Numbered from the stretch's first letter, positions 8,854 to 18,444 are shown. The stretch: 64,000 nt of DNA from Corynebacterium kroppenstedtii (GCF_003243515.1 NZ_QFRA01000007.1:1-64000); one strand, 5' to 3'. Numbers and translations are program-made. The notes: generated by a model from the sequence alone, not told the origin.

Positions 8854-9666
8854 ATGGCGCAGAGCACGTCACGTCCTTCAGCGGCAATCCTTGATTACGG
8901 CTCGGGAAACCTTCGATCCGCCGAACGCGCTATAGAACGCGCAGGTGCCGAGGTCACGATTACCGCTGATCCAGAACGTGTTCTTGCCGCCGACGGATTG
9001 TTAGTTCCTGGAGTCGGCGCATTCGCAGCGTGTATGAAGGGTTTGCGCTCGGTCTATGGCCCACGGCTAATTGGTCAGCGCCTCGCCGGTGGCCGGCCTG
9101 TGCTTGGCATCTGCGTGGGTATGCAGGTCCTTTTCGATAGCGGAGTCGAGTTTGCCGACGGTATTCACGACGAAGCAGAGGCCCTCCCCGTATCGGATTC
9201 CCCAGATAGCGGGGGCGCCACGACCTTGGGCCGACGCGTCGACGTCATTCGTGATCCTGAGACGGGACGACCACTGGACCCGACGGTGTCGTCGACAGAT
9301 ATATCTGATGATGGGGTGCTGAGTACTCCTGGTTGTGGTGAGTGGCCAGGAACGGTGGAGCGCCTGACAGCGAAAGTGCTGCCTCATATGGGATGGAACA
9401 CACTCGACATTCCCGAGGGAGCTCGAATGTTCGAGGGAGTAGCCCCCGATGATCGGGTGTACTTTGTACACTCCTATGCGGCTCAACACTGGGATATGGC
9501 ATCGGATGATCACGTTGCCCCAGCGAAAGTGACCTGGTCTACGCATGAAAACTGTCGTTTTATTGCGGCGGTAGAAAATGGCCCTTTGTGGGCGACGCAG
9601 TTTCACCCGGAGAAATCTGGTTCTGTCGGTGCTGTGATTCTCCGCAACTGGGTGGAGACTTTGTAA
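8854..9666 (+). CDS. hisH: Imidazole glycerol phosphate synthase, glutaminase subunit HisH
   Basis: Class I glutamine amidotransferase that supplies ammonia to HisF. The nucleophile Cys87 is in LGICVGMQVLF and the His/Glu pair in FHPEKSG near the C-terminus. At 270 aa it is about 55 residues longer than usual. The excess sits at about residues 104-162, between the nucleophile-elbow region and GCGEWPGTV, and looks polar and loop-like. Its partner HisF is encoded about 1.9 kb downstream as the first domain of a fusion protein. Confidence 0.95.
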   Translation: MAQSTSRPSAAILDYGSGNLRSAERAIERAGAEVTITADPERVLAADGLLVPGVGAFAACMKGLRSVYGPRLIGQRLAGGRPVLGICVGMQVLFDSGVEFADGIHDEAEALPVSDSPDSGGATTLGRRVDVIRDPETGRPLDPTVSSTDISDDGVLSTPGCGEWPGTVERLTAKVLPHMGWNTLDIPEGARMFEGVAPDDRVYFVHSYAAQHWDMASDDHVAPAKVTWSTHENCRFIAAVENGPLWATQFHPEKSGSVGAVILRNWVETL

Positions 9667-9696
9667 AGTTTTATCAGCTGTAGGTGTGATCTCCGT

Positions 9697-9702
9697 TATG
9701 AT
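9697..9702 (+). promoter_or_regulatory. Putative -10 element for a leaderless priA transcript
   Basis: TATGAT ends 6 nt before the A of the priA ATG at 9709, and no ribosome binding site is visible (TTCATCT precedes the ATG). This is the layout of leaderless actinobacterial mRNAs. The -35 is weak, so this is a suggestion only. Confidence 0.35.
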
Positions 9703-9708
9703 TCATCT

Positions 9709-10446
9709 ATGGCTTTAACGTTATTACCCGCAGTAGATGTGTCCGACGGTCAAGCTGTTCGTCTCGTTCAAGGCGAAGCTGGGAGCGAAACCACGTATGG
9801 TCGCCCCCTTGATGCCGCGATGGCGTGGCAGAATGCTGGTGCGGAGTGGATCCACCTTGTGGATTTGGACGCCGCATTCGGCCGCGGTACGAACTACGAA
9901 CTGTTGAAAGATGTCATCGAGCGGGTGGACGTTAATACCGAATTATCCGGGGGGATCAGGGATGACGACTCGCTGCGCAAGGCATTAGATACTGGTTGCC
10001 GACGGGTGAATATCGGCACTGCTGCACTGGAAGATCCTGAGTGGTGTCGTCGGATCATCGGGGAGTACGGCGACCGTGTCGCCATCGGTTTGGATACCAA
10101 GCTCATCGACGGTGAGTGGCGGTTACGTGGTCGGGGATGGGTTTCCGACGGCGGCAATCTGTGGGAAGTCCTTGAGCGCTTGGATTCGGAGGGTGTATCC
10201 CGCCTCGTCGTTACCGATGTCGGGCGCGATGGCACATTAGAAGGCCCCAATATTGACCTTCTTCGCGACGTCGCGATGGCCACAGATGCCCCTGTTGTTG
10301 CTTCGGGCGGAGTATCAACTCTCGACGACATTCGCCAGCTTGCGGTGTGCGTGGACGAAGGTATTGATTCAGCCATCATCGGCAAAGCCCTCTATGCAGG
10401 GAACTTTACCCTTGAAGAAGCATTAGCAGTCGCACAAGATTCCTGA
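9709..10446 (+). CDS. priA: Phosphoribosyl isomerase (HisA/PriA)
   Basis: (beta/alpha)8-barrel isomerase for ProFAR in histidine synthesis; in many actinobacteria it also isomerises phosphoribosylanthranilate (the TrpF reaction). The 245-aa sequence has catalytic Asp10 (LLPAVDVSDG) and Asp174 (VTDVGRDGTLEGPN). The loop LRGRGWVSDGG has Arg142 and Trp144, matching the residues linked to dual activity in M. tuberculosis PriA (offset by one). The TrpC here has no TrpF domain and no trpF is in the window, which favours a bifunctional PriA over the histidine-only form described in corynebacteria with TrpCF fusions. Dual activity is inferred. Confidence 0.93.
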   Translation: MALTLLPAVDVSDGQAVRLVQGEAGSETTYGRPLDAAMAWQNAGAEWIHLVDLDAAFGRGTNYELLKDVIERVDVNTELSGGIRDDDSLRKALDTGCRRVNIGTAALEDPEWCRRIIGEYGDRVAIGLDTKLIDGEWRLRGRGWVSDGGNLWEVLERLDSEGVSRLVVTDVGRDGTLEGPNIDLLRDVAMATDAPVVASGGVSTLDDIRQLAVCVDEGIDSAIIGKALYAGNFTLEEALAVAQDS

Positions 10447-10520
10447 TGGAGCCGTTCCTGAGAGGCTTGTGAAAATAGGCACCCCGGGTTATCGGTAGTG
10501 AAAGGCTAGGTGACGGACCC

Positions 10521-11387
10521 GTGATTGAACATTCTGACTTGGTGGCATATCTGTCTATTGCCGAGCGCTTAGTCAAAGACTCTGAAGATCTTTTTTGTGT
10601 GAACATCGGTGCCCAGCCTTCTGTCATTAAGAATGAAGATCTTCAGGATTTCGCAACCGATGTTGATCTGTCACTAGAACAGCAGTTTCGCGACCAACTT
10701 GTGAAGGAAACTGGGTTCCCCGTTTTGGGAGAGGAATTCGGTTTGAAGGGTGGATCGACGGCTTCCGGGGATGTTTCGGTCAACAGCATGGGCGGCGGTA
10801 AGCAGCCCGAAACAATGTGGTGTATCGACCCGGTGGACGGAACGTCCAATTACACCGTCGCCAACCCGATGTGCGGCATTTTGGTCTCACTTATTCATAG
10901 GGGAGAACCGGTTATTGGGTTGACGTCGTTACCCCTGTTGGGACAGTTTTATAGCGCTGTTCGCGGTGGGCCATTACATGTTAATGGTGAGCCATTTCCG
11001 CCATTGCCGAAAGATGACCCAGAAGTGATCCAAATTGGTTTCGGCTCTATTTTGTCGGGCCGACGTGGTCATGTTCCGCGGCAATATCGCCAGAATTTAC
11101 TTTTCAGTATCGGTGAATCATATCCGCGGATGCGTGTGACGGGATCTGTTGGTGCCGACTTAGCTTTTACTGCCGGTGGTGTTTTTGCGGGGACCCTGAC
11201 GTTCAGCCCTAACCTGTGGGATAACGCAGCAGGTATCTGCTTAGTTCAAGCCGCTGGTGGCATTGTCACGAACCTTGATGGTGAGCCTTGGACACCTGGA
11301 ACAATCGGTCTGGTTGCAGGATCTCCAAGCATTCACTCGACTCTGTTAGCGAGGATCCATGCGGTTCCACGGCCTTCGAACCACTAA
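10521..11387 (+). CDS. impA: Inositol monophosphatase-family phosphatase (ImpA/HisN-like)
   Basis: Mg-dependent phosphatase of the IMPase fold, 288 aa. Metal-binding motifs are seen in order: GEEFG (about 70-74), WCIDPVDGTSNY (about 100-111) and WDNAAGICLVQAAGG near the C-terminus. In corynebacteria a gene of this type lies between hisA and hisF and is called impA. A role as histidinol-phosphate phosphatase is possible because no other such enzyme is seen in this his run, but myo-inositol phosphatase or fructose-bisphosphatase-like activity cannot be excluded. Start GTG 10521. Confidence 0.85.
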   Translation: MIEHSDLVAYLSIAERLVKDSEDLFCVNIGAQPSVIKNEDLQDFATDVDLSLEQQFRDQLVKETGFPVLGEEFGLKGGSTASGDVSVNSMGGGKQPETMWCIDPVDGTSNYTVANPMCGILVSLIHRGEPVIGLTSLPLLGQFYSAVRGGPLHVNGEPFPPLPKDDPEVIQIGFGSILSGRRGHVPRQYRQNLLFSIGESYPRMRVTGSVGADLAFTAGGVFAGTLTFSPNLWDNAAGICLVQAAGGIVTNLDGEPWTPGTIGLVAGSPSIHSTLLARIHAVPRPSNH

Positions 11388-11525
11388 GCTAGGTGGTTAT
11401 GTCGTCGCGTGAAGCGGTTAGTCATTGTGGACGCGTTTAGGTTTACTAGCGCGTGTCTGTTTTACGTGGCAATTCATTAATCTCGTTCGTGAATAATAGT
11501 TGCCTTATTGCCGAAAGGCGTTTTC

Positions 11526-14339
11526 ATGTCCGTAGCAGTCCGAGTTATTCCGTGTCTTGATGTGTCTCATGGTCGCGTCGTTAAGGGGGTAAATTTCGAG
11601 AACCTTCGCGACGCTGGCGATCCCGTCGAACTGGCGTCCCGCTGTGACAAAGAGGGCGCCGATGAACTGACCTTACTCGACGTGTCAGCGTCGACGGAAG
11701 CACGGGGAACGATGCTGGACGTGGTTCGACGCACCGCGGATGAAGTGTTTATCCCGCTCACTGTCGGCGGTGGGGTCCGTAGCGCTGATGACGTCGACCA
11801 GCTATTACGTGCCGGTGCAGATAAAGTCAGCATTAATACCGCGGCCATTAAGAGGCCAGAGTTGCTGCGGGAGCTTTCCCAGCGCTTTGGATCACAATGC
11901 GTTGTTTTGTCGGTGGATGCCCGGCGCGTTCCTGACGGCGGAACGCCTCAACCGAGTGGTTTTGAAGTTACAACCCACGGCGGCACACGCAGCGCAGGGA
12001 TTGATGCGATCGAGTGGGCTCGTCGTGGTGAAGAATTAGGCGTCGGGGAAATTCTTCTCAATTCCATGGATAGCGACGGTGTTAAGCAAGGATTTGATAG
12101 CGAGCTTATTTCCGCCGTTCGTCAAGTGGTTCATATCCCCGTCATTGCGTCGGGTGGGGCTGGCGAAGCGAGCCATTTTCCTCCGGCCATTGATTCAGGG
12201 GCAAATGCGGTGTTAGCTGCGTCGATTTTCCACTTTGGTGATGTAAGCATTTCTGAGGTGAAGAGCGCGTTGGCAGCGGCGGGGCATGAGGTCCGGCATA
12301 CCGGTCCCGCTGACTACCCGCTGGACCCGTCGATTGCTGCTCGGTTGAAGCGCAACGATAGGGGATTGGTTCCCGCTGTTGTCCAGGATGTGCATTCTGG
12401 AGAGGTATTGATGCAGGCGTGGATGGACGACCACGCATTGGCTTATACGCTGGCAACTCGTCGGGGAATATACTGGTCTCGGTCGCGGTCCGAATATTGG
12501 GTCAAAGGAATGACCAGTGGTCACGTTCAGAACGTTCGCGAGGTTCGGGTGGATTGTGACGGGGACACGATTCTGCTGAAGGTTGACCAGACGGGCGCGG
12601 CCTGCCACACCGGAACCCACACGTGTTTCGATAGCGACCTTGTCTTGACCGATTCATCATCTACACCGGGCGCGGAATTTGCAGACGACGAGAACTCGTC
12701 GAACAAAAATCTTGCCGGTGAGTCCGTTAGCACGGCTGAAAAGCCTGAAGACAATGCGGAAGTGAGCGCTTCCGCCCGTTCGTCGACACCCGTCGGGGTT
12801 CCGGATCTCGGAGCCGGCCGCACAACGACGACGCGGGAACGGTTCCGCGAATTAGCTGCTCACCACAGAGTTGTGCCCGTAGCGCGCAAAATCTTGGCCG
12901 ATGGAGAAACACCGCTCAGTGCATACAATGCCTTGGCCCAGGACAAGCCAGGTACGTTCCTCTTCGAGTCGGCCGAACCGGGACGTTCCTGGTCACGGTG
13001 GTCGTTTATCGGCACAGGAGCAAGATCGGCACTAACGGTCCGCGATAGGGAAGCTGCATGGTTGGGCACCACTCCTGAAGGTGTCCAGACAGGAGGCAAT
13101 CCCTTCGGCGCTTTGAAGTCCGTGCTGAAGGAATTGCACACCGACCCCATCGAGGGAATGCCACCGATGACGTCGGGAATGGTGGGGTATTGCGGCCACG
13201 ACGCGATTCGCTTTATCGAAGATATCCCCGATACCTGCGACAATGACCTCAAGATTCCGGAAATGATGCAGTTCCTTGTCGCGGACATGGTGGCCTTGGA
13301 CCACCATGAGGGGACGATGTGGCTGATCGCTAATGCGTTCAATTTCAACGGCTCCGACGACAATGTCGACGAGGCCTATGACGACGCCGTCCGCCGATTG
13401 GACTCATTAACCGAGCGGTTGAAGGCAGCGCGTGAACCGATGGTGAATAGTTTTACGACGCCCGAGCCGGTCGTCCGCCGTCAGCGCACTGCTGATGAAC
13501 ACATGCGCCGGATCGAATTGTGTAAAGAACACATTCGCGCCGGGGACGCGTTCCAAATCGTTCTGTCACAGCGCTTCGAGATTGACACGGATGTGCGGGC
13601 TCGCGATGTGTATCGGATGCTGAAGTATTCGAACCCCAGCCCCTACATGTACCTGATGAATATTCCGTCGGACGACTTTTCGTCGGTGGAGTTCACCATC
13701 GTTGGATCGTCGCCTGAGTCGCTTATCGCAGTCGACAACAATGTGGTGACGACGCACCCCATCGCTGGGTCTCGGCCCCGCGGCGCCACAAGGAAAGCTG
13801 ATCTGCAGCTTGAGCGCGAGTTAGCCGCCGACTCGAAAGAGAATTCCGAACACCTCATGCTGGTTGACCTGGGGCGCAATGACCTGGGGAAGGTATGTAT
13901 TCCTGGAACAGTCGAAGTCGATGATTTCCGCCATATTGAGCGGTATAGCCACATCATGCACCTGGTCTCTATGGTCACGGGACAGTTGGCTCCGGGCATG
14001 ACAGCGGTCGATGCCTTCATGGCGGCATTCCCCGCGGGAACTTTATCCGGGGCGCCCAAAACCAGCGCATTGACCATCATTGACCAGCTCGAAGACACGC
14101 GCCGCGGCATCTACGGCGGAACCGTCGGATATTTCGATTTTTCGGGAAACACCGATCAAGCAATTGCCATCAGGACAGGGGTTCTCAAAGACGGAACGAT
14201 GTATGTCCAGGCCGGCGGCGGGATCGTCGCCGATTCGGATCCTGTTGCCGAAGATGAGGAAACGCGGAACAAGGCTGCAGCTGTTTTGCGCGCAACGGCC
14301 GCTGCCGAAACAATTGTCGATGTTGATGGCTCTCTGTGA
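11526..14339 (+). CDS. hisF-hisI-trpE: HisF-HisI-TrpE triple fusion protein
   Basis: One uninterrupted frame of 937 aa (ATG 11526 after GAAAGG; a TTG at 11508 is in frame) carries three enzymes. Residues 1 to about 258 are HisF, with Asp12 (IPCLDVSHG) and Asp131 (VVLSVDARR). About 265-375 are HisI (phosphoribosyl-AMP cyclohydrolase), with YWSRSRSEYWVKGMTSGH and likely zinc ligands in VDCDGD and ACHTGTHTCF. A Ser/Glu/Asp-rich linker follows (about 376-430). About 432-937 are TrpE, with FLFESAE (feedback-site region), NPSPYMY, HPIAGSRPRG, DLGRNDLGKV and GTLSGAPK. In M. tuberculosis these are separate genes in the same order. No internal stop or obvious start marks the joins. No phosphoribosyl-ATP pyrophosphohydrolase domain is fused. 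Confidence 0.93.
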   Translation: MSVAVRVIPCLDVSHGRVVKGVNFENLRDAGDPVELASRCDKEGADELTLLDVSASTEARGTMLDVVRRTADEVFIPLTVGGGVRSADDVDQLLRAGADKVSINTAAIKRPELLRELSQRFGSQCVVLSVDARRVPDGGTPQPSGFEVTTHGGTRSAGIDAIEWARRGEELGVGEILLNSMDSDGVKQGFDSELISAVRQVVHIPVIASGGAGEASHFPPAIDSGANAVLAASIFHFGDVSISEVKSALAAAGHEVRHTGPADYPLDPSIAARLKRNDRGLVPAVVQDVHSGEVLMQAWMDDHALAYTLATRRGIYWSRSRSEYWVKGMTSGHVQNVREVRVDCDGDTILLKVDQTGAACHTGTHTCFDSDLVLTDSSSTPGAEFADDENSSNKNLAGESVSTAEKPEDNAEVSASARSSTPVGVPDLGAGRTTTTRERFRELAAHHRVVPVARKILADGETPLSAYNALAQDKPGTFLFESAEPGRSWSRWSFIGTGARSALTVRDREAAWLGTTPEGVQTGGNPFGALKSVLKELHTDPIEGMPPMTSGMVGYCGHDAIRFIEDIPDTCDNDLKIPEMMQFLVADMVALDHHEGTMWLIANAFNFNGSDDNVDEAYDDAVRRLDSLTERLKAAREPMVNSFTTPEPVVRRQRTADEHMRRIELCKEHIRAGDAFQIVLSQRFEIDTDVRARDVYRMLKYSNPSPYMYLMNIPSDDFSSVEFTIVGSSPESLIAVDNNVVTTHPIAGSRPRGATRKADLQLERELAADSKENSEHLMLVDLGRNDLGKVCIPGTVEVDDFRHIERYSHIMHLVSMVTGQLAPGMTAVDAFMAAFPAGTLSGAPKTSALTIIDQLEDTRRGIYGGTVGYFDFSGNTDQAIAIRTGVLKDGTMYVQAGGGIVADSDPVAEDEETRNKAAAVLRATAAAETIVDVDGSL

Positions 14340-14367
14340 GTTGTCGCCCGCCGAGTTGTCGCCCGCC
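14338..14367 (+). repeat. 15-bp tandem duplication after the fusion-gene stop
   Basis: GAGTTGTCGCCCGCC occurs twice head to tail, starting inside the TGA stop at 14337-14339. It looks like a slippage or local duplication product; no function is apparent. Confidence 0.8.
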
Positions 14368-14547
14368 CGGATTCCGGATTGGCTGCGTCGTCTCCGAAGG
14401 CGAGTATCCAAGAGTGACGACGCTATATGCGCTGAGTAGCCTATTGAGTACATGGTGGATGCTCGGCGGCACACCCGACGAGCATGGTGACGTCAGGAAA
14501 CGAGTGACGATAGGGAACTAGTGCGGTGACGTTAGGGAGAATGAACA

Positions 14548-15366
14548 ATGGGCTCACATGACTCGCGTCAGGACGACGCAACGGCAGCAGCCGCGTCGGC
14601 AGAAATCGCCTCAAACCCGACCGATGCGCACGGACACAAGGACGTCAACACGATGCCGACGAACGCGGAAACGGAGACGGGCACGTTGAGTTCTCCTCAA
14701 ACCAAGCGACGCTGGTTAGGCCTCGCCCTGGTCGCGATTGGGGCGGTGGCTATCGGTGGAACATCACGCATGACCTGGATGACCGTTCACGCCAACGACG
14801 ATAAACAAGGTGAAGTGACACGCACCCTCGTCGGCTCGACGTGGGCCCCCAGCACTGACGCGATCGCTATTGCCCTCATCGCAGCATGCCTTGCCACCCT
14901 GGTTCTTAAGAGGACAGGCCGACGGATACTTGCAGCAGTCTCGGCAGTAATCGGTGCTGCATCCTTATGGACCCCCCTCAATGTGCTCCTCACCTCGCCA
15001 AGTACGACGCGCGCGCGGAATTTGCTCGTCAATGGACAAGCAACGCAAAAGAAAAACGATCCGCAGACCTTGACCGAATGGGCCGTCGTCACGGGAGTCG
15101 ATGTCCACAAAGTAGCGGTCATCCTTGCCCTCGTCGCGTCGGTTATTACCATCGCTGGTGCAATCATTCTGTTCCTGTGGCCAGGAGTAGACACCGTGAA
15201 AGGAAGTAAATACGACACCGCCTCAGCCCGGCGCGATTCACTGGCGACGGACCTTGAGAACGATAGAGAATCAGGGCGCGTGCTGTGGGATGCGATGGAC
15301 GCTGGTGTTGACCCAACACAAGACGATGCTGTTGATGTCGCCCGGCGTCGTGGGCTGCACAACTAA
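14548..15366 (+). CDS. Trp-region conserved membrane protein (TIGR02234-like)
   Basis: Membrane protein of 272 aa in the exact place of M. tuberculosis Rv1610, between trpE and trpC. After about 50 polar residues come four hydrophobic segments at about residues 55-75, 105-122, 128-145 and 187-212. The loop after the first segment has the conserved flavour TSRMTWMTVHAND. The cytoplasmic C-terminus is charged. Family function is unknown; constant linkage to trp genes suggests a role in that pathway or its substrate supply, but this is context only. Confidence 0.82.
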   Translation: MGSHDSRQDDATAAAASAEIASNPTDAHGHKDVNTMPTNAETETGTLSSPQTKRRWLGLALVAIGAVAIGGTSRMTWMTVHANDDKQGEVTRTLVGSTWAPSTDAIAIALIAACLATLVLKRTGRRILAAVSAVIGAASLWTPLNVLLTSPSTTRARNLLVNGQATQKKNDPQTLTEWAVVTGVDVHKVAVILALVASVITIAGAIILFLWPGVDTVKGSKYDTASARRDSLATDLENDRESGRVLWDAMDAGVDPTQDDAVDVARRRGLHN

Positions 15367-15478
15367 AGTCCACATCTGCGGGGAATGTCAGACAGGCATC
15401 ATCGTGCCGATTTATGCGCTAGTCAGTGCTGCCTTTAGGATTAAGTACACCGCTGTAACACGGGCTGAGGAGTCGAAG

Positions 15479-16294
15479 ATGAGTTCGGTTTTAGACACTA
15501 TCGTCGATGGCGTCTTAGACGATCTTGCAACCCGTGAAGCTCGCGTCAGTTTTGCGGACATCAAAGCACAGTCGCATGACACGCCCGCCCCTCGCGATGC
15601 CATGTCCGCATTGTCAGCTCCCGGTGTGGGAGTGATCGCCGAAGTCAAAAGGGCAAGTCCATCCAAAGGAAGCCTGGCGCGGATCCCCGAACCGGCCGAA
15701 CTCGCCAGGCAATACGAAACCAATGGTGCCAGAGTCATTTCCTGCCTCACCGAAGAACGACGCTTCAAAGGCAGTTTGGCGGACCTGGACGCCGTACGAG
15801 CAGCCGTCGACATTCCGGTCCTTCGGAAAGATTTCGTCGTCACCCCCTATCAGATTCACGAAGCCCGCGTTCATGGAGCGGACCTCATTCTCCTCATTGT
15901 GGCAGTACTGCAGCAGCCTCAGCTTGAGTCCCTCCTCGACCGCACAGAGTCCCTCGGGATGACTGCCATCGTTGAAGTTCACACCGAAGAGGAAGCAGAG
16001 CGAGCCATCGCCGCAGGTGCAAAAGTCGTGGGAGTCAACGCCCGCAACCTTAAAACACTCGATGTCGATACCTCCGTGTTTGGCACTATCGCGCCGGGTT
16101 TGCCGTCGGATGTGATTAAGGTCGCTGAATCGGGGGTGAAAGATCGCAATGATTTGCTGGCCTATGCTGGTGCCGGTGCGGATGCGGTCTTGGTCGGTGA
16201 GGGGCTGGTTACCGCAGGTAATCCCGGTTTAGCGTGCAAGAGTTTGGTCGCTGCGGGCATCCACCCGGCATGTCCGAAGAACCTCGCTGAGTAA
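15479..16294 (+). CDS. trpC: Indole-3-glycerol phosphate synthase
   Basis: (beta/alpha)8-barrel enzyme closing the indole ring of indole-3-glycerol phosphate. ATG 15479 follows a GAGGAG-like ribosome binding site and gives 271 aa; the open frame runs further upstream but that part overlaps the preceding gene. Conserved blocks: VIAEVKRASPSKG (catalytic Lys), VLRKDFVVTPYQI, VEVHTEEE, VGVNARNLKTL and VAESGV. It is monofunctional: no TrpF barrel follows, unlike the TrpCF of C. glutamicum. Confidence 0.96.
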   Translation: MSSVLDTIVDGVLDDLATREARVSFADIKAQSHDTPAPRDAMSALSAPGVGVIAEVKRASPSKGSLARIPEPAELARQYETNGARVISCLTEERRFKGSLADLDAVRAAVDIPVLRKDFVVTPYQIHEARVHGADLILLIVAVLQQPQLESLLDRTESLGMTAIVEVHTEEEAERAIAAGAKVVGVNARNLKTLDVDTSVFGTIAPGLPSDVIKVAESGVKDRNDLLAYAGAGADAVLVGEGLVTAGNPGLACKSLVAAGIHPACPKNLAE

Positions 16295-16342
16295 TCTGCC
16301 GTCACCTGGATGCCGTGTCTATGCGAGTGATAAGGCACACTG

Positions 16343-17641
16343 GTGTGCGTGAGTAACTCAGAATCAGTTCATCGCAATCCGTATAGTGATCTGCCTACTA
16401 TCGCCGATGTGTTCGCGGACACGACATCGACTGAGCCCGATGATCGTGGCCATTGGGGTGAGTATGGTGGCCGATACATTCCGGAGGCCCTGATGGGGGT
16501 CATTACCGAAGTTACCGACGCGTGGAATAAGGCGAGAACTGACCCTGAGTACATCGAGCAGTTGAATGACCTCCATTTCCATTATTCGGGTCGACCGTCG
16601 CCCCTGTATTATGCGTCGCGCTTTTCCGACGCTATTCATGCTCGGGTGTATTTAAAGCGGGAGGACTTAAACCACACCGGGTCTCACAAGATTAATAACG
16701 TTCTGGGCCAGGTGTTGTTGGCTCAACGCATGGGTAAGAAGCGTGTTATCGCTGAGACGGGGGCGGGCCAACATGGTGTTGCAACCGCTACCGCCTGTGC
16801 ATTGCTCGGTTTAGAGTGCCACATCTACATGGGGGCCGTGGATGCGCGGCGTCAGGCCCTGAATATCGCGCGTATGCGTTTACTGGGAGCTGAGGTCACA
16901 GCTGTCACCATCGGTTCCCAGACTCTTAAAGATGCCATTAATGAGGCGATGCGTTTTTGGGTATCGCATGCCGATGACACGTACTATTGCTTCGGTACTG
17001 CAGCTGGTCCCCATCCGTTCCCGCAGATGGTTCGGGATCTCCAGCGAATTATCGGGTACGAAGCACGTGAGCAAATCCTGCATGCGGAAGGCCGTCTCCC
17101 CGACGCCGTCGTCGCTTGTGTTGGTGGTGGGTCGAATGCGATCGGTCTTTTCCATCGCTTTATCGACGATTCCTCTGTTCAGCTCATTGGTGCTGAAGCC
17201 GGCGGCGACGGTTTTGAGACTGGTCGCCACGCTGCGACGATTACCGCGGGTAATGAAGGTGTCTTCCAGGGCTCGTATGCCGCACTCATGGAAGATGAGG
17301 ATGGGCAAATCGTCGAGTCCCACTCCATTTCGGCCGGGCTAGATTACCCGGGAGTAGGGCCGGAACACTCGTATCTTCACCATGTCGGGCGCGCCGAGTA
17401 CCTTCCTATCACGGATGCACAAGCCATGGATGCGTTCATGCTCTTGTGCAAGACCGAAGGAATTATCCCTGCCATTGAGTCTGCTCACGCTCTTGCAGCA
17501 GCCCGAGTGTATGCCGATCGGTGGGATTATGACTCAGATGACGGCCCACTTCTGATCGTCAACGTATCGGGCCGCGGCGATAAAGACGTGGATACCGCCG
17601 CGAAGTGGTTTGACCTTAAACCCAAGGAGGAGCTGGACTAA
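16343..17641 (+). CDS. trpB: Tryptophan synthase beta chain
   Basis: PLP enzyme joining indole and serine. It is 432 aa, with the PLP lysine at about residue 116 (HTGSHKINNVLGQ), the glycine-rich phosphate loop CVGGGSNAIG, and AETGAGQHGVATAT. GTG 16343 or GTG 16349 may be the start. The stop overlaps the trpA start by one base (TAATG at 17639-17643), the usual coupling for an alpha2-beta2 complex. Confidence 0.97.
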   Translation: MCVSNSESVHRNPYSDLPTIADVFADTTSTEPDDRGHWGEYGGRYIPEALMGVITEVTDAWNKARTDPEYIEQLNDLHFHYSGRPSPLYYASRFSDAIHARVYLKREDLNHTGSHKINNVLGQVLLAQRMGKKRVIAETGAGQHGVATATACALLGLECHIYMGAVDARRQALNIARMRLLGAEVTAVTIGSQTLKDAINEAMRFWVSHADDTYYCFGTAAGPHPFPQMVRDLQRIIGYEAREQILHAEGRLPDAVVACVGGGSNAIGLFHRFIDDSSVQLIGAEAGGDGFETGRHAATITAGNEGVFQGSYAALMEDEDGQIVESHSISAGLDYPGVGPEHSYLHHVGRAEYLPITDAQAMDAFMLLCKTEGIIPAIESAHALAAARVYADRWDYDSDDGPLLIVNVSGRGDKDVDTAAKWFDLKPKEELD

Positions 17642-18444
17642 TGGCGGCATTTTCTTCTGATTCCCCCGCAGGGGCGCTTCGCGGCGTTTTCGCACAGGCC
17701 CGCCGTGAGCAACGAGCTGCGTTCATTGGTTATCTGCCATCGGGGTACCCGACGAAACACGACTCTGACGAGTTGATGGCGTGCCTGGCGTCCTATGCGG
17801 ACGTCATCGAGGTCGGAATTCCGTTCTCTGACCCCATGATGGACGGTCCTGTCATCCAGGAAGCCGGCATGGCTGCACTGAAAGCAGGTTTTCGCGTCAA
17901 AGATTCACTCAGCTCTGTCCGCAGGATTACCGACGCCGGTGGTCGAAGCGTTGTCATGAGTTACTGGAATCCGATCCTGCAGTATGGCCCGGAAAAATAT
18001 GCCGAAGAGCTGGCCGAGTCGGGAGGACTGGGGACAATCATCCCCGACCTCCTCCCCGAAGAATCGGCGCGCTGGGCAGAGGCATGCCACAAGCACGGAT
18101 TGGCGCCTATCTACCTCGTCGCTCCGTCGACGAGCCCTGAGCGGATGGCACTCACGGTGGGGGCCGGTGACGGTTTTGTGTACGCAGCCTCGCACATGGG
18201 GGTCACAGGTGCTCAGCAGTCAGTAAGCAGCGGTGCGCGTGACCTCGTGAATCGCGTGCGGGAGCATACCGACCTCCCCGTTGCCGTCGGGTTAGGCGTC
18301 AGCAATGGGCAGCAAGCCGCGGAGATCGCGCAGTATGCCGACGGCGTCATCGTCGGCTCGGCACTTATCTGCGCGGCGAAGGACGGGCTCCGCTCGCTCG
18401 AGGCGTTGGCGAAAGAACTCAGCGAAGGGGTGAGGCGTGACTAA
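17641..18444 (+). CDS. trpA: Tryptophan synthase alpha chain
   Basis: (beta/alpha)8 lyase that releases indole from indole-3-glycerol phosphate; forms a tunnel complex with TrpB. The 267-aa sequence has the catalytic Glu/Asp regions VIEVGIPFSDPMMDGPVIQ and TIIPDLLPEE, plus the phosphate site VGLGVSN and VIVGSAL. It overlaps trpB by one base and lgt by 8 bases, so the three are translationally linked. Confidence 0.97.
   Translation: MAAFSSDSPAGALRGVFAQARREQRAAFIGYLPSGYPTKHDSDELMACLASYADVIEVGIPFSDPMMDGPVIQEAGMAALKAGFRVKDSLSSVRRITDAGGRSVVMSYWNPILQYGPEKYAEELAESGGLGTIIPDLLPEESARWAEACHKHGLAPIYLVAPSTSPERMALTVGAGDGFVYAASHMGVTGAQQSVSSGARDLVNRVREHTDLPVAVGLGVSNGQQAAEIAQYADGVIVGSALICAAKDGLRSLEALAKELSEGVRRD

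Noticed and set aside
11526..14339. Idea that the HisF-HisI-TrpE fusion is a sequencing artefact
   Set aside because: Two independent joins would both need errors, and the linker sequences read as natural coding sequence in frame with all three enzymes. It stays open only to resequencing.
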